Of a DNA stretch of 64,000 nucleotides, positions 63,556 to 64,000 are shown in pieces. Source of the stretch: Kerstersia gyiorum (GTDB taxonomy: Bacteria > Pseudomonadota > Gammaproteobacteria > Burkholderiales > Burkholderiaceae_B); contig NZ_SGWZ01000001.1 in the NCBI RefSeq assembly GCF_004216755.1, positions 1,054,001 through 1,118,000 on the forward strand. The letters are read 5' to 3'. Numbering within the stretch: the first letter of the stretch is position 1; each line of letters begins with the position of its first letter. The notes under the pieces were generated by a model. That model worked only from the letters and a program-made list of their open reading frames with translations. It ran no database searches and was not told where the DNA came from. Position numbers and translations under genes: made by a program.

Positions 63556-64000
63556 ATGAGTTCCATATTCAAACATTCCATGGCCGGGCTGGGCATGGCG
63601 CTGTTCCTGGCCGCCTGCGGCGGGGGCGGAGATGGCGGCAGTGCCGCGCCCAGTGTCAGCATCAGCGCCGACAAGACCTTGGTCGAAGTGGGGCAGACCG
63701 TCAAGCTAACGAGCAGCACCGATGCTGGCGGTTCGCCCGCCTATGCCTGGAAGCTGCGCAGCTTCCCGCCCGCAAGCAAGGCGGTGCTGGCCACGACTGA
63801 CCAGCCGGGCAGCGCCATCACGCCGGATCGCGTCGGGGATTATGTCGTCGGGCTGAACATCACGGACGGGCAGCGCGGCGCAGAGGCGCAAGTGACGGTG
63901 ACGGCGTTCAGCAAGGAACCCACGGCCAATGCCGGCGAGGATATCGCCACCTTGCCAGGACCGGTGCAATTGGACGGTTCCGGCAGCCAGCCGCCTTACC
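63556..64000 (+). CDS. PKD-like repeat lipoprotein (partial, cut by window end)
   Basis: Open frame from ATG 63556 to the window end, at least 148 codons. It starts with a lipoprotein signal (MSSIFKHSMAGLGMALFLAAC) with the lipobox cysteine at about 21, then a Gly/Ser linker. Two Ig-like modules are visible: one from SVSISADKTLVEVGQTVKLTSS to EAQVTVTAFS, and the start of a second, PTANAGEDIATLPGPVQLDGSGSQ, a typical PKD-repeat opening. It begins 54 bases after the receptor stop, so it is probably in the same iron-regulated unit. A surface or periplasmic ligand-capture partner is one possibility. Function unknown. Confidence 0.8.
   Translation, partial: MSSIFKHSMAGLGMALFLAACGGGGDGGSAAPSVSISADKTLVEVGQTVKLTSSTDAGGSPAYAWKLRSFPPASKAVLATTDQPGSAITPDRVGDYVVGLNITDGQRGAEAQVTVTAFSKEPTANAGEDIATLPGPVQLDGSGSQPPY

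Overview
The window looks like chromosomal DNA from a betaproteobacterium of the Alcaligenaceae (Bordetella/Achromobacter/Alcaligenes group). This rests on GC-rich codon use, on gene order typical of Burkholderiales (yceD-rpmF-plsX-fabHDG-acpP-fabF followed by rpoE-rseA-rseB-mucD-lepA-lepB-rnc-era-recO; trpBA-accD), and on a catecholate-siderophore receptor close to Bordetella BfeA. No rRNA, tRNA, CRISPR array, transposase or phage gene was seen. The species cannot be fixed from this sequence alone.

Left part (1-12.7 kb): pncB (NAD salvage), a RidA-family protein, mtfA, relA (stringent response, hydrolase site degenerate), a likely aromatic alcohol/aldehyde oxidation pair (SDR plus aldehyde dehydrogenase) with a divergent AraC-family regulator, the trpB-trpA-accD operon with its terminator, and the lipid A 3-O-deacylase pagL.

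Middle-left (12.7-28.8 kb): rne with a roughly 480-nt leader, divergent from rluC, a HAD phosphatase and a DMT permease; a BenE-type transporter; and an uptake operon transcribed leftward (livH-livM-livG-livF, substrate-binding lipoprotein, amidase) facing a LysR regulator. A periplasmic N-acetylmuramyl amidase, a SAM methyltransferase and a Maf protein follow on the minus strand.

Core housekeeping block (30.1-46.1 kb): ribosome and fatty-acid synthesis genes, then the sigma-E stress regulon (rpoE, anti-sigma, RseB, MucD), then lepA, signal peptidase, RNase III, Era and a short RecO. All read rightward and many start codons overlap the previous stop.

Accessory right part (46.1-64.0 kb): a BfeA-like receptor with a weak Fur-type site; a Tat-dependent metallophosphoesterase lipoprotein with a LamG-like C-terminus; a GST; a ClpP paralogue divergent from an ECF41-like sigma factor; a six-gene leftward operon for polar amino-acid uptake with two duplicated binding proteins and a terminal 2-oxoglutarate/Fe(II) oxygenase; and at the end a Fur-box-preceded FecI-type sigma factor, FecR-type anti-sigma and an STN-containing heme-type TonB receptor, followed by a PKD-like lipoprotein cut by the window edge. 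The last cassette and the sigma/ClpP pair are the most promising places for something not yet described.
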